This document shows, in pieces, positions 1 to 6,627 of a DNA stretch of 8,439 bases. The stretch is from the NCBI GenBank assembly GCA_013813215.1, contig JACCSC010000336.1:1-8439 (forward strand), written 5' to 3'. The stretch is from Geodermatophilaceae bacterium (GTDB lineage Bacteria; Actinomycetota; Actinomycetes; Mycobacteriales; Geodermatophilaceae). Position numbers and translations under genes: made by a program. Every line of letters starts with the position of its first letter. Within the stretch, counting starts at the first letter, position 1. The notes under the pieces were generated by a model, which was given only the letters and a program-made list of their open reading frames with translations, had not been told where the DNA came from and did no database searches.

Positions 1-1389
1 ACACTCGCGGAGAAGGTCTGGGAGTCGCACCTGGTGCGTCGGCAGGAGGGGGAGCCCGACCTCGTCTACGTGGACCTGCACCTCGTGCACGAGGTGACCA
101 GCCCACAGGCGTTCGACGGCCTCCGGCTGGCCGGGCGAACTGTCCGGCGGCCCGACCTCACCATCGCCACTGAAGACCACAACGTCCCGACCGAGGCCAT
201 CGACCAGCCGATCGCCGACGAGACCTCTCGCATCCAGGTGGAGACGCTGCGCGGCAACTGCGCGGAGTTCGGCGTCCGGCTGCATCCCATGGGCGATCGC
301 GAGCAGGGGATCGTGCACGTCATCGGGCCCCAACTCGGTCTCACCCAGCCCGGAATGACTGTCGTCTGCGGCGACAGCCACACCTCGACCCACGGCGCGT
401 TCGGCGCGCTGGCGTTCGGGATCGGCACCAGCGAGGTCGAGCACGTGCTCGCGACGCAGACGCTGTCCCTGCGGCCGTTCAAGACTATGGCGGTGACCGT
501 CACCGGCACGCTGAGGTCCGGGGTCACGGCCAAGGACATCATCCTGGCCGTGATCGCCCAGATCGGAACGGCCGGCGGCCAGGGTCACGTCATCGAGTAC
601 CGCGGTCCGGCTGTCACGGCGCTGTCGATGGAGGCTCGGATGACGGTCTGCAACATGTCGATCGAGGCGGGCGCCCGAGCAGGGATGATCGCTCCGGACG
701 AGACGACGTTCGAGTTCCTGCGCGGAAAGCCCCACGCGCCAGCGGACTTCGACAGCGCCGTGGAGTACTGGCGCACCTTGCGGACCGACGAGGACGCCGC
801 GTTCGACACCGAGGTGGTCCTCGACGCCGACCAGCTGACCCCCTTCGTCACCTGGGGGACCAACCCCGGTCAGGGCGCCGAACTGGATTCCGCGATCCCC
901 GACCCGGCCAGCTTCGCCGACCCGGCCGAGCGGGTCTCGGCCGAGAAGGCGTTGGCTTACATGGGTTTGACCGCCGGTACGCCGTTGCGCGAGGTGCCGG
1001 TGGATACCGTCTTCCTGGGTTCGTGCACCAACGGCCGCATCGAGGATCTCCGTGCAGCCGCTGCGGTGTTGCGGGGCCGGCAGGTGTCCGACGGCGTACG
1101 GATGCTTGTCGTACCAGGCTCGATGCGGGTCAAGGAGCAGGCCGAAGCCGAAGGGCTGGACCGGGTCTTCGCCGAGGCGGGCGCGCAGTGGCGCAGTGCG
1201 GGCTGCTCCATGTGCCTGGGCATGAACCCGGATCAGCTGGCCCCGGGAGAGCGCTCAGCCTCGACCTCCAACCGCAACTTCGAAGGGCGGCAAGGCAAGG
1301 GCGGCCGCACGCACCTGGTCTCGCCGCTGGTCGCGGCGGCCACCGCAGTGCGCGGCACGCTCAGCGCACCGTCGGACCTGGAGGACTGA
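1..1389 (+). CDS. leuC: 3-isopropylmalate dehydratase large subunit (5'-partial)
   Basis: Large catalytic subunit of isopropylmalate isomerase (EC 4.2.1.33), which with LeuD interconverts 2- and 3-isopropylmalate in cytoplasmic leucine synthesis. The reading frame is open from base 1 and begins TLAEKVWESHLV, the usual LeuC N terminus, so only about three residues including the start codon lie outside the window. The in-frame GTG at position 34 is therefore internal. The visible 462 residues match a nearly full-length aconitase-family protein. Counting from the first visible codon, the three 4Fe-4S cluster cysteines are present: Cys342 in GSCTNGR, and Cys402 and Cys405 in CSMC. The substrate/cofactor segment CGDSHTSTHGAFG starts at residue 123, and the C-terminal SNRNFEGRQGKGGRTH motif is intact. 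leuD follows after 3 nt, so the two are co-transcribed. In several actinobacteria an IclR-type regulator lies upstream of leuC; that region is outside the window. Confidence 0.97.
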   Translation, partial: TLAEKVWESHLVRRQEGEPDLVYVDLHLVHEVTSPQAFDGLRLAGRTVRRPDLTIATEDHNVPTEAIDQPIADETSRIQVETLRGNCAEFGVRLHPMGDREQGIVHVIGPQLGLTQPGMTVVCGDSHTSTHGAFGALAFGIGTSEVEHVLATQTLSLRPFKTMAVTVTGTLRSGVTAKDIILAVIAQIGTAGGQGHVIEYRGPAVTALSMEARMTVCNMSIEAGARAGMIAPDETTFEFLRGKPHAPADFDSAVEYWRTLRTDEDAAFDTEVVLDADQLTPFVTWGTNPGQGAELDSAIPDPASFADPAERVSAEKALAYMGLTAGTPLREVPVDTVFLGSCTNGRIEDLRAAAAVLRGRQVSDGVRMLVVPGSMRVKEQAEAEGLDRVFAEAGAQWRSAGCSMCLGMNPDQLAPGERSASTSNRNFEGRQGKGGRTHLVSPLVAAATAVRGTLSAPSDLED

Positions 1390-1392
1390 GCC

Positions 1393-1992
1393 GTGCAGGC
1401 CTTCCGTACGCACACCGGCCGGATCGCGCCGCTGCGGCGCAGCAACGTCGACACCGATCAGATCATCCCTGCCGTCTACCTCAAGCGGGTTGCCCGCACC
1501 GGGTTCGAGGACGGTCTGTTCTCGTCGTGGCGCGCCGCCGAACCGGATTTCGTGCTCAACCGGCCGGAGTACGCCGGGGCCACCGTCCTGGTCGCCGGCC
1601 CCGACTTCGGCACCGGATCCTCCCGTGAGCACGCCGTGTGGGCCTTGCTGGACTACGGCTTCCGGGTCGTCGTCTCCTCCCGGTACGCCGACATCTTCCG
1701 GGGCAACTCCCTCAAGGCCGGGCTGTTGACGGCGTTGGTCGACCAGCCGGTCGTCGAGCGGCTGTGGGCGCTCGCCGACTCCGACCCGACGACGTCGGTG
1801 ACTGTCGACCTCGTCGAGCAGGTCATCACCGCCGGTGGCGAGCAAGCGGCGTTCGACATCGACTCCTACAGCCGGTGGCGGCTGCTGGAAGGGCTCGACG
1901 ACATCAGCCTCACCGAGCAGCACGAAGCGGCGATCACTGCCTTCGAGTCTTCCCGCGCCGCCTGGCTACCGGCCACCACCACACCGTCATGA
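1393..1992 (+). CDS. leuD: 3-isopropylmalate dehydratase small subunit
   Basis: Small (swivel-domain) subunit that completes the LeuCD isomerase active site. The 199-residue length is normal for the bacterial family. Visible hallmarks are SNVDTDQIIPAVYLKR (residues 17-32), containing the YLKR substrate-recognition loop, GPDFGTGSSREH (69-80), and the SSRYADIFRGNSLKAGLL region (95-112). The start is GTG at 1393, 3 nt after the leuC stop. GGAGG at 1380-1384, inside the last leuC codons, sits 8 nt upstream and supports this start and translational coupling with leuC. The C terminus is proline/threonine-rich and carries no known motif. No terminator-like hairpin follows the stop codon, so some leuCD transcripts could run on into the HU gene 143 nt downstream. 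Confidence 0.97.
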   Translation: MQAFRTHTGRIAPLRRSNVDTDQIIPAVYLKRVARTGFEDGLFSSWRAAEPDFVLNRPEYAGATVLVAGPDFGTGSSREHAVWALLDYGFRVVVSSRYADIFRGNSLKAGLLTALVDQPVVERLWALADSDPTTSVTVDLVEQVITAGGEQAAFDIDSYSRWRLLEGLDDISLTEQHEAAITAFESSRAAWLPATTTPS

Positions 1993-2019
1993 CGGGCACG
2001 ACGGGATAGCGAGCACACG

Positions 2020-2047
2020 GAAGAAATCCTTATACGTCAAGCAAACA
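2020..2047. other. AT-rich island in the leuD-hupB spacer
   Basis: A stretch of about 28 bases that is clearly richer in A and T than its very GC-rich surroundings. It includes A-runs and the string TTATAC near 2030-2035. It lies 13 to 40 bases upstream of the proposed hupB -35 element at 2060. It could be an upstream promoter element, a second -10 region (no convincing -35 was found for it), or a binding site for a nucleoid protein such as HU itself or Lsr2. The composition is seen directly; the role is inference. Confidence 0.35.
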
Positions 2048-2059
2048 GCGCGGTGATCG

Positions 2060-2088
2060 TTGCCTCACCCGGCCGCGGCCTCTAGCGT
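2060..2088 (+). promoter_or_regulatory. Probable sigma70-type promoter of the HU gene
   Basis: TTGCCT at 2060-2065 and TAGCGT at 2083-2088 are separated by exactly 17 nt. They fit the actinobacterial vegetative pattern (TTGnnn and TAnnnT). Transcription would start near 2095, giving a leader of about 40 nt before the GTG at 2136. The spacer carries a perfect 10-bp palindrome, GGCCGCGGCC, at 2071-2080. It could act as an operator, although GC-rich palindromes also arise by chance in this composition. Confidence 0.5.
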
Positions 2089-2135
2089 TCGGCGGAGTCG
2101 GTCGTACCACGGCCGTTTATGTCCTGGGAGGGACA

Positions 2136-2834
2136 GTGAACAAGTCCGAGTTGATCGACGCCCTCGCCGTACGCATGGCAGGGGACAAGAAGGTTGCGGC
2201 CGCGGCCGTCGAGGGGTTCATCGATGTCGTGTCGCGGACCGTCACCAAGGGCGAGCGGGTGGCGATCACTGGCTTCGGTGTCTTCGAGAAGCGCGCCAGG
2301 GGGGCAAGGACTGCGCGCAATCCCAGGACCGGTCAGAGCATCAAGGTGAAGAAGACGAACGTTCCCGCCTTCCGGCCGGGTCAGCAGTTCAAGGACGTCG
2401 TCAGCGGAGCCAAGAAGCTCGCCAAGGTCGCGGCCAGTCCCGCGGCCCGGGCCGGTTCGGTGGGCACCAAGGTTGCGGGTACCAAGTCCGCCACCTCGTC
2501 GGCGACCAAGCCCGCCGCGGCGACCAAGGCGACTAAGGCGACCAAGGCCACGAAGTCGGGCGCGCCGGCGAAGAGCACCACGGCGAAGTCGGTGGCCACG
2601 AAGAGCGCGACAGCCAAGGCCACGGCGTCGAAGAGCACCACCGCGAAGAAGGCGCCGGCGGCGAAGAAGACCGGCAACAGCACCACGACGAAGGCGGCCA
2701 AGAGTACGGCCGCCAAGAGCAGCGCCACCACCAAGGCCACGGCGGCGAAGTCCACCGGCACGAAGGCGACGACGGCCGCGAAGAAGGCCCCAGCCAAGAA
2801 GTCCACGGCGAAGAAGGCATCGGCCAAGGCCTGA
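2136..2834 (+). CDS. hupB: HU-family nucleoid protein with lysine-rich C-terminal tail (HupB/HupS type)
   Basis: DNA-bending, nucleoid-compacting protein. Residues 1-90 form a canonical HU fold: dimerising helices start at MNKSELIDALAVRM, followed by GFGVFEKRARGARTARNP (46-63) and KKTNVPAFRPG (72-82), with the DNA-intercalating arm proline at Pro63 (RNP). Residues 91-232 are a low-complexity tail of Lys, Ala, Thr and Ser with 32 lysines and no Asp or Glu, including four tandem ATK units at 129-140 and PAKK/AAKK-type motifs near the end. Such histone-H1-like tails mark actinobacterial HupB (M. tuberculosis) and HupS (Streptomyces), recalled as roughly 214-218 residues; 232 is slightly longer. 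The start is GTG with a strong GGGAGGGA at 2126-2133, closely spaced. A promoter is proposed at 2060-2088 and a hairpin terminator at 2858. In Mycobacterium such tails are acetylated and bind DNA non-specifically; that is family knowledge. Confidence 0.95.
   Translation: MNKSELIDALAVRMAGDKKVAAAAVEGFIDVVSRTVTKGERVAITGFGVFEKRARGARTARNPRTGQSIKVKKTNVPAFRPGQQFKDVVSGAKKLAKVAASPAARAGSVGTKVAGTKSATSSATKPAAATKATKATKATKSGAPAKSTTAKSVATKSATAKATASKSTTAKKAPAAKKTGNSTTTKAAKSTAAKSSATTKATAAKSTGTKATTAAKKAPAKKSTAKKASAKA
2520..2822 (+). repeat. Repeat-rich coding DNA of the HU tail
   Basis: The tail-encoding DNA is internally repetitive. At 2520-2555 a 9-nt unit close to GCGACCAAG occurs four times with minor changes, encoding ATK repeats. 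The string AAGAGCACCA recurs at 2571-2580 and 2631-2640 in near-identical flanks exactly 60 nt apart. GCGAAGAAG-type units recur up to the 3' end. Such DNA readily expands or contracts by slippage or unequal recombination, which probably explains why tail length varies between species. Confidence 0.7.
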
Positions 2835-2857
2835 TCCGCCGACCGTGCCCGAAGTCG

Positions 2858-2896
2858 TCAGGTGGTCTGCGCGTGCGGGTGGCGCGGACCACCTGA
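2858..2896. terminator. Strong hairpin between convergent hupB and mutT1, probable bidirectional terminator
   Basis: The arms TCAGGTGGTC (2858-2867) and GACCACCTGA (2887-2896) are perfect 10-bp inverted repeats. The stem continues inward through one U-G wobble and four G-C pairs to 15 bp, closing a 9-nt loop at 2873-2881. It begins 23 nt after the hupB stop and lies 21 nt past the mutT1 stop on the other strand. There is no T-tract on either side, which is common for actinobacterial terminators. It could equally serve as a 3'-end stabiliser. Confidence 0.75.
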
Positions 2897-2917
2897 TCAC
2901 TCGGGACCGTGGGGCGG

Positions 2918-3829
2918 TCAGCCGGGCAGGAACGATCCGTAGTAGTCCGCGCGGCGCAGTTGTCCGGCGTCGTCCGCGGCGAGCGCCCAAACACTGCCCT
3001 TGCGAGCTGGTGGTTCGGGGTCAGTGCGTCGCGGCGACACGCCGGTCACCTGGACGCCGGCCCGCAACAGGCGTGACATCAGGTGGGGGATAGCGTCGCC
3101 CTGGCTGCACACGACCGCCACCGACGTACCGTCGCGCAGCAGCCCTCTGAGCCGGTTCCACGTGGCTTCGGGGTCGTCCCAGTAACCGTCCTCGCCGAAC
3201 TCGGGAGCGTCCTGTACCGCCAGGCCGAGCCGGTCGGCAAGGGGCTGCACGGTCCACCGGCAGCGCAACGGCGGCGCGCTGAGCACGTGCGTGGGACCGA
3301 ACCACGGGAGGGCGGCGGCCAGCGTCGCCGCCTCGGCCTGCCCCCGCTCGTCCAAGGGCCGCTCGGCGTCCGGACCGGTCCACGCCTCGCGGTCCCCGGC
3401 GCTGGCATGGCGCACCAGGAGCAGCCGCGATGCCAGCGGCGGTTCCTGCTGGAGAGCCCGGGCGAGTTCGATGTCGTCGGCATAGCTCAACCGGCGCATC
3501 GCCTCCGGCACGGGCAGCCAGTCGAGCTCGTCCACCTCGTCGTTCGACGAGAAGTCGCCAGTGGCCGGCATGGCCCACCACTGCACGGTCTTGTCGGTGC
3601 CGTCGGCCTGATAGGAGCTGCTGGGCAGGCGCCGACCCACCCGAACCGTCAGCCCCGTCTCTTCGCTGACCTCCCGCAGCGCGGCCAGCAGCGGGAGCTC
3701 ACCCGGGTCCAGCTTGCCCTTCGGGAAGGACCAGTCGTCGTACTTCGGGCGGTGCACGACCGCGAGCAACAGGACTCCCGCGTCGTACCGCCACGGCACG
3801 CCGCCGGCCGCGATCGGGTCGGGCGGCAT
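2918..3829 (-). CDS. mutT1: Nudix hydrolase fused to a histidine-phosphatase domain (MutT1-like)
   Basis: A 303-residue two-domain protein. The N-terminal Nudix domain (about 5-130) carries a perfect Nudix box GX5EX7REUXEEXGU at residues 38-60: Gly38, Glu44, then REVSEETGL. The C-terminal histidine-phosphatase domain (about 133-303) starts with LLLVRHASAG; Arg140-His141 are the nucleophile pair, and ERPLDERG (156-163) and SAPPLRC with Arg189 follow. This architecture is that of mycobacterial MutT1, reported to hydrolyse 8-oxo-(d)GTP and diadenosine polyphosphates, so a role in nucleotide-pool cleansing is inferred. At the position expected for the second catalytic histidine the sequence reads CSQGD, so Gln243 replaces it. 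The chosen ATG at 3829 is 5 nt after the ppk stop and directly precedes the Nudix domain; the frame stays open upstream only as a shadow of ppk. No clear Shine-Dalgarno is seen, consistent with coupling to ppk. It is the last gene of the minus-strand operon. Confidence 0.9.
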   Translation of the reverse strand: MPPDPIAAGGVPWRYDAGVLLLAVVHRPKYDDWSFPKGKLDPGELPLLAALREVSEETGLTVRVGRRLPSSSYQADGTDKTVQWWAMPATGDFSSNDEVDELDWLPVPEAMRRLSYADDIELARALQQEPPLASRLLLVRHASAGDREAWTGPDAERPLDERGQAEAATLAAALPWFGPTHVLSAPPLRCRWTVQPLADRLGLAVQDAPEFGEDGYWDDPEATWNRLRGLLRDGTSVAVVCSQGDAIPHLMSRLLRAGVQVTGVSPRRTDPEPPARKGSVWALAADDAGQLRRADYYGSFLPG

Positions 3830-3834
3830 CGCCG

Positions 3835-5907
3835 TCAGTCGGACCGGTTGTTGTGCAGCAGCATCAGCTCGACCTGCATGTCGCGCCGGCCCGCCGAGCG
3901 TTCCCAGGTCCCGTCGGAGGTCAGGTCCCAGCCGGCGATGTCCTCGCGCATCGCGGTGTCCAGCATGCCTCTCAAGTGCTTGGCGGCGGCCGTATCGGAC
4001 ACCCGCAATAACACCTCCACCCGCCGGTCCAGGTTGCGGTGCATGAGGTCGGCGCTGCCGACCCACCATTCGGGATCGCCCCCGTTGGCGAAGCACATCG
4101 CCCGCGAGTGCTCCAGGAAGCGCCCGACGATCGAGCGGACCCGGATGTTATCCGACAGGGCAGGAACACCGGGTCGCAACGTGCAGATACCGCGGATCAG
4201 CAGCCGCACCGGCACCCCCGCGCCGGAAGCCCGGTAGAGCGCGTCCACGATCTGCTCGTCGACCAGTGAATTGACCTTGATGTCGATGCCGCTGTCCCGA
4301 CCGGCCTCGGCGTTCTCGATCTCCCGCTCGATCCGCTCGATCAGCCCGCGCCTGATCCCGTACGGCGCCACGAGCAGGGAGCGGTACGACGTCTGCCGTG
4401 AATAGCCGGTCAGCGCGTTGAACAGGTCGGTGAGGTCGGCGCCGACGGCGGGATCCGCGGTCAGGACACCGAGGTCCTCATACGTCCGAGCGGTCTTCGG
4501 GTTGTAGTTGCCGGTGCCGATGTGGCAGTAGCGACGCAGCCCCTCTGCCTCTCTCCGGACTACGAGGGCGGTCTTGCAGTGGGTCTTCAGGCCGACCAGG
4601 CCGTACACCACGTGACAGCCCGCGCGCTCCAGCGTCTTGGCCCAGCTGATGTTCGCCTCCTCGTCGAAGCGGGCCTTGACCTCGACGAGCACGACGACCT
4701 GCTTGCCGGCTGCGGCCGCCTCGGCGAGCGCCTCCACGATGGGGGAGTCACCGGAGGTGCGGTACAGCGTCTGCTTGATCGCCAGCACGCTCGGATCGCT
4801 GGCCGCCTGCTCGATGAAGCGTTGCGTACTGGTCGCGAACGAGTCGTACGGGTGGTGGACCATCACGTCGCCCTCGCGCAGGGTCGCGAAGACGCTCTTG
4901 GCCGTCTCGCCCTCGGTCAGCCGCGGATGGGTGGCCGGCACGAACGGCGGGTCCTTGAGGTTCGGCGCGTCGATGTCGTAAAGCGCCCACAGCGAGGACA
5001 GGTCCAGAAGACCAGGGACGCGCAGGACGTCGGCCGAGTCCATGTCCATCTCGCGCACGAGCAGGTCCAGCGTGTGCTGGTCCATGGTCTCGCCGACCTC
5101 GAGCCGGACCGCGGGACCGAACCGGCGGCGGGCCAGCTCGCGTTCGAGGGCCTGGAGCAGATCCTCGTCGCGGTCCTCCTCGACCTCGACGTCGGCGTTG
5201 CGGGTCACCCGGAAGAGATGGTGCTCGCCCACGTCCATCCCGGGGAACAGCTGCGGCAGCTGGGCCGCGATCAGTTCTTCCAGCGGCAGCACGGTCTGGC
5301 CGTCGGCCACCGGGACGAAGCGGGGAACGTTGTTGGGGACCTTCACCCGGGCGAACCGCTCGCCCCCCAGCGCGGGGTCGCGAATGGTCACCGCGATGTT
5401 GAGCGACAGGCCGCTGATGTAGGGGAACGGATGGGCCGGGTCCACCGCGAGCGGGGTGAGCACCGGGAAGATGCGCTCGCGGAAGTACTCCCGCAGCCGG
5501 CCGGTGTCCTCGGCGGACAGCTCGTCCCAGTGCAGGATCCGGATGCCCAGCTTCTCCAGTTCCGGCTGTACCTCGTCGGCGAACAGGCGCGCTTGGCGCG
5601 CCACGAGGTCGCCGGCCCGCTGGGCGATGAGTTCCAGCTGTTCGCGAGGCGACAGGCCGTCGGCCGAGCGGACCGACAAGCCGGTGCTCTGCCGCCGTTT
5701 CAGGCCGGCCACCCGGACCATGTAGAACTCGTCCAGGCCGCGCGCGAAGATGGCGAGGAACTTCGCCCGTTCGAGCAGGGGGATGTCCGGGTCTTCGGCC
5801 AAGGCGAGCACCCGGGCGCCGAAGTCCAGCCAGGACAGCTCACGGTTCAGGAATCGGTCCGAGCCCAGCTCGTGCGCCTCAGGTGGAGGGACCGCGATGC
5901 TCACCAT
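3835..5907 (-). CDS. ppk1: Polyphosphate kinase 1
   Basis: Reversible ATP:polyphosphate phosphotransferase (EC 2.7.4.1) that builds polyphosphate from ATP. From the ATG at 5907 the protein has 690 residues, close to the 688 of E. coli PPK. The N-terminal domain begins with FLNRELSWLDF, followed by the head domain and two phospholipase-D-like C-terminal domains. The autophosphorylated histidine is in GLKTHCK (His443). The second conserved histidine is in CHIGTGNYN (His462), followed by YEDLGVLTAD. VEVKARFDEEANISW and NSLVDEQIVDALY are also family-conserved. An in-frame GTG at 5922, 3 nt after the cofC stop, would add five residues; neither start has an obvious Shine-Dalgarno, and ATG was preferred. 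mutT1 follows after 5 nt and cofC precedes, so all three should share a transcript. No key residue is missing and no frameshift is seen. Confidence 0.97.
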   Translation of the reverse strand: MVSIAVPPPEAHELGSDRFLNRELSWLDFGARVLALAEDPDIPLLERAKFLAIFARGLDEFYMVRVAGLKRRQSTGLSVRSADGLSPREQLELIAQRAGDLVARQARLFADEVQPELEKLGIRILHWDELSAEDTGRLREYFRERIFPVLTPLAVDPAHPFPYISGLSLNIAVTIRDPALGGERFARVKVPNNVPRFVPVADGQTVLPLEELIAAQLPQLFPGMDVGEHHLFRVTRNADVEVEEDRDEDLLQALERELARRRFGPAVRLEVGETMDQHTLDLLVREMDMDSADVLRVPGLLDLSSLWALYDIDAPNLKDPPFVPATHPRLTEGETAKSVFATLREGDVMVHHPYDSFATSTQRFIEQAASDPSVLAIKQTLYRTSGDSPIVEALAEAAAAGKQVVVLVEVKARFDEEANISWAKTLERAGCHVVYGLVGLKTHCKTALVVRREAEGLRRYCHIGTGNYNPKTARTYEDLGVLTADPAVGADLTDLFNALTGYSRQTSYRSLLVAPYGIRRGLIERIEREIENAEAGRDSGIDIKVNSLVDEQIVDALYRASGAGVPVRLLIRGICTLRPGVPALSDNIRVRSIVGRFLEHSRAMCFANGGDPEWWVGSADLMHRNLDRRVEVLLRVSDTAAAKHLRGMLDTAMREDIAGWDLTSDGTWERSAGRRDMQVELMLLHNNRSD

Positions 5908-5925
5908 GTCGCGATGATGCACCAG

Positions 5926-6546
5926 TCAGATGAACACGGCCCGGGCTAGCAGGGCCTCGGTGTGCTGTCCGACGCCGAGAGCGCACGCCGACCAGAGGTC
6001 CTCCATGGTGTCGACGTCCCGGCGCAGCCCCGGCCAGTCGCCGTCGAGCGACGTCGCACCCGACCGGGCGTGCGCCCGCGCCGATCCCGGCCCGTAGTGG
6101 GCGTCCAGGGCGCCGTCGGTCGCGGAGAGCAGCGTCGTACCGCCGCCGTCGGTGTCGGCCACGAAGGCGCGCTGCGATCCGACCGCCGCGGTCAGCGCGG
6201 CCTCGAGCTGATCGGCCGACAGGGCGGGCAGGTCACTCGGAACGGCCGCGACCGGGTGCGGTCCCCAGGTCGCCACGGCGTACGCCGCCGCACTGCGCAG
6301 CGCCGCGTTCAGCCCACCGATGAGGACGTCGGGCCGGACGACGGCGCCGCTTCCGGCCACCGCTCGCGCGACCTCGTCGTCGCCGGTCACGACCAGCACC
6401 CGCGCCACACCGGCCGCAGTGGCGGCGGCGCGCACGGTGTCCTGCGCGAAGGCCAGCGCCAGGTCACGGTTGCGGGCCGGGTCCGCCAGTCGCGACTTGG
6501 CCACGGCCAGCCGCTTCACCGGGATGACGACCGTCCACAGGAGCAC
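5926..6546 (-). CDS. cofC: Phosphoenolpyruvate / 2-phospho-L-lactate guanylyltransferase of F420 synthesis (CofC/FbiD)
   Basis: A 206-residue nucleotidyltransferase that transfers GMP from GTP to a three-carbon phospho-acid, giving the donor later used to make the coenzyme F420 side chain. In mycobacterial FbiD the substrate is phosphoenolpyruvate; elsewhere 2-phospho-L-lactate is reported, and the sequence alone does not decide. Visible family features are the N-terminal VVIPVKRLAVAKSRL (6-20), AVPSDLPALSADQL (101-114) with the metal-binding Asp105, RAFVADTDGGGTTLL (126-140), HYGPGSARAHARSGA (150-164) and WPGLRRDVDTMEDL (171-184). The start is GTG at 6546, immediately before the first beta strand; no ATG exists nearby and no strong Shine-Dalgarno is seen. 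The frame runs open much further upstream, but that part is antisense to plsC. It is first in the cofC-ppk1-mutT1 operon. The downstream F420 genes fbiA, fbiB and fbiC are not in the window. Confidence 0.92.
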   Translation of the reverse strand: MLLWTVVIPVKRLAVAKSRLADPARNRDLALAFAQDTVRAAATAAGVARVLVVTGDDEVARAVAGSGAVVRPDVLIGGLNAALRSAAAYAVATWGPHPVAAVPSDLPALSADQLEAALTAAVGSQRAFVADTDGGGTTLLSATDGALDAHYGPGSARAHARSGATSLDGDWPGLRRDVDTMEDLWSACALGVGQHTEALLARAVFI

Positions 6547-6560
6547 GCGACCGATCGTGC
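6543..6560. promoter_or_regulatory. Small inverted repeat over the cofC start
   Basis: GCACG (6543-6547) and CGTGC (6556-6560) are inverted repeats separated by 8 nt and overlap the cofC GTG codon. This could be a regulator half-site pair or a weak mRNA hairpin that limits initiation. A 5-bp arm is short and may be chance. The rest of the 81-nt divergent spacer (6547-6627) shows no convincing -35/-10 pair on either strand. Confidence 0.25.
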
Positions 6561-6611
6561 CAGGCAGCGGACGACGCGGCCCGCGGCGGTTCTCGACACC
6601 GGGTCGGCGGC

Positions 6612-6618
6612 AGGAAAG
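6612..6618 (+). promoter_or_regulatory. Ribosome-binding site that decides the plsC start
   Basis: AGGAAAG lies 9 nt before the GTG at 6628 and is the only purine-rich Shine-Dalgarno-like string upstream of the acyltransferase domain. It favours the 6628 start over the ATG at 6706, which would remove the first part of the protein and has no such site. Confidence 0.5.
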
Positions 6619-6627
6619 ACTCGCCCG

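Noticed and set aside
34..36. GTG as the start of leuC
   Set aside because: The frame upstream to base 1 encodes TLAEKVWESHL, the conserved LeuC N terminus, so the true start is outside the window.
1023..1628. 201-codon + strand frame across the leuC-leuD junction
   Set aside because: An out-of-frame shadow of two well-identified genes, with Arg/Ala/Gly-rich translation and no motif.
2082..2990. 302-codon minus-strand frame and + strand arginine-rich frame (2473-3093) over the HU tail
   Set aside because: Both are shadows of the repetitive AAG/GCC/ACC codons of the tail. They yield low-complexity Leu/Arg/Gly or Arg/Pro strings and run through the terminator hairpin.
3830..4096. Upstream extension of mutT1 into ppk1 (392 residues)
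   Set aside because: It would overlap 260 bases of ppk1 in another frame and adds an Arg/Gly-rich stretch with no homology to Nudix proteins. ATG 3829 after the ppk1 stop is the natural start.
3083..4237. 384-codon open frame on the + strand
   Set aside because: Antisense to mutT1 and the end of ppk1; no motif, and it crosses two real genes.
4522..5949. 475-codon open frame on the + strand
   Set aside because: It lies wholly antisense to ppk1, whose full set of motifs is clear. The translation is a Gly/Arg/His/Val-rich composition with no recognisable domain, as expected from high-GC third positions.
5962..6627. Upstream extension of the plsC frame to 476 residues
   Set aside because: The extra part is antisense to cofC and lacks conserved sequence; a Shine-Dalgarno-like AGGAAAG precedes GTG 6628.
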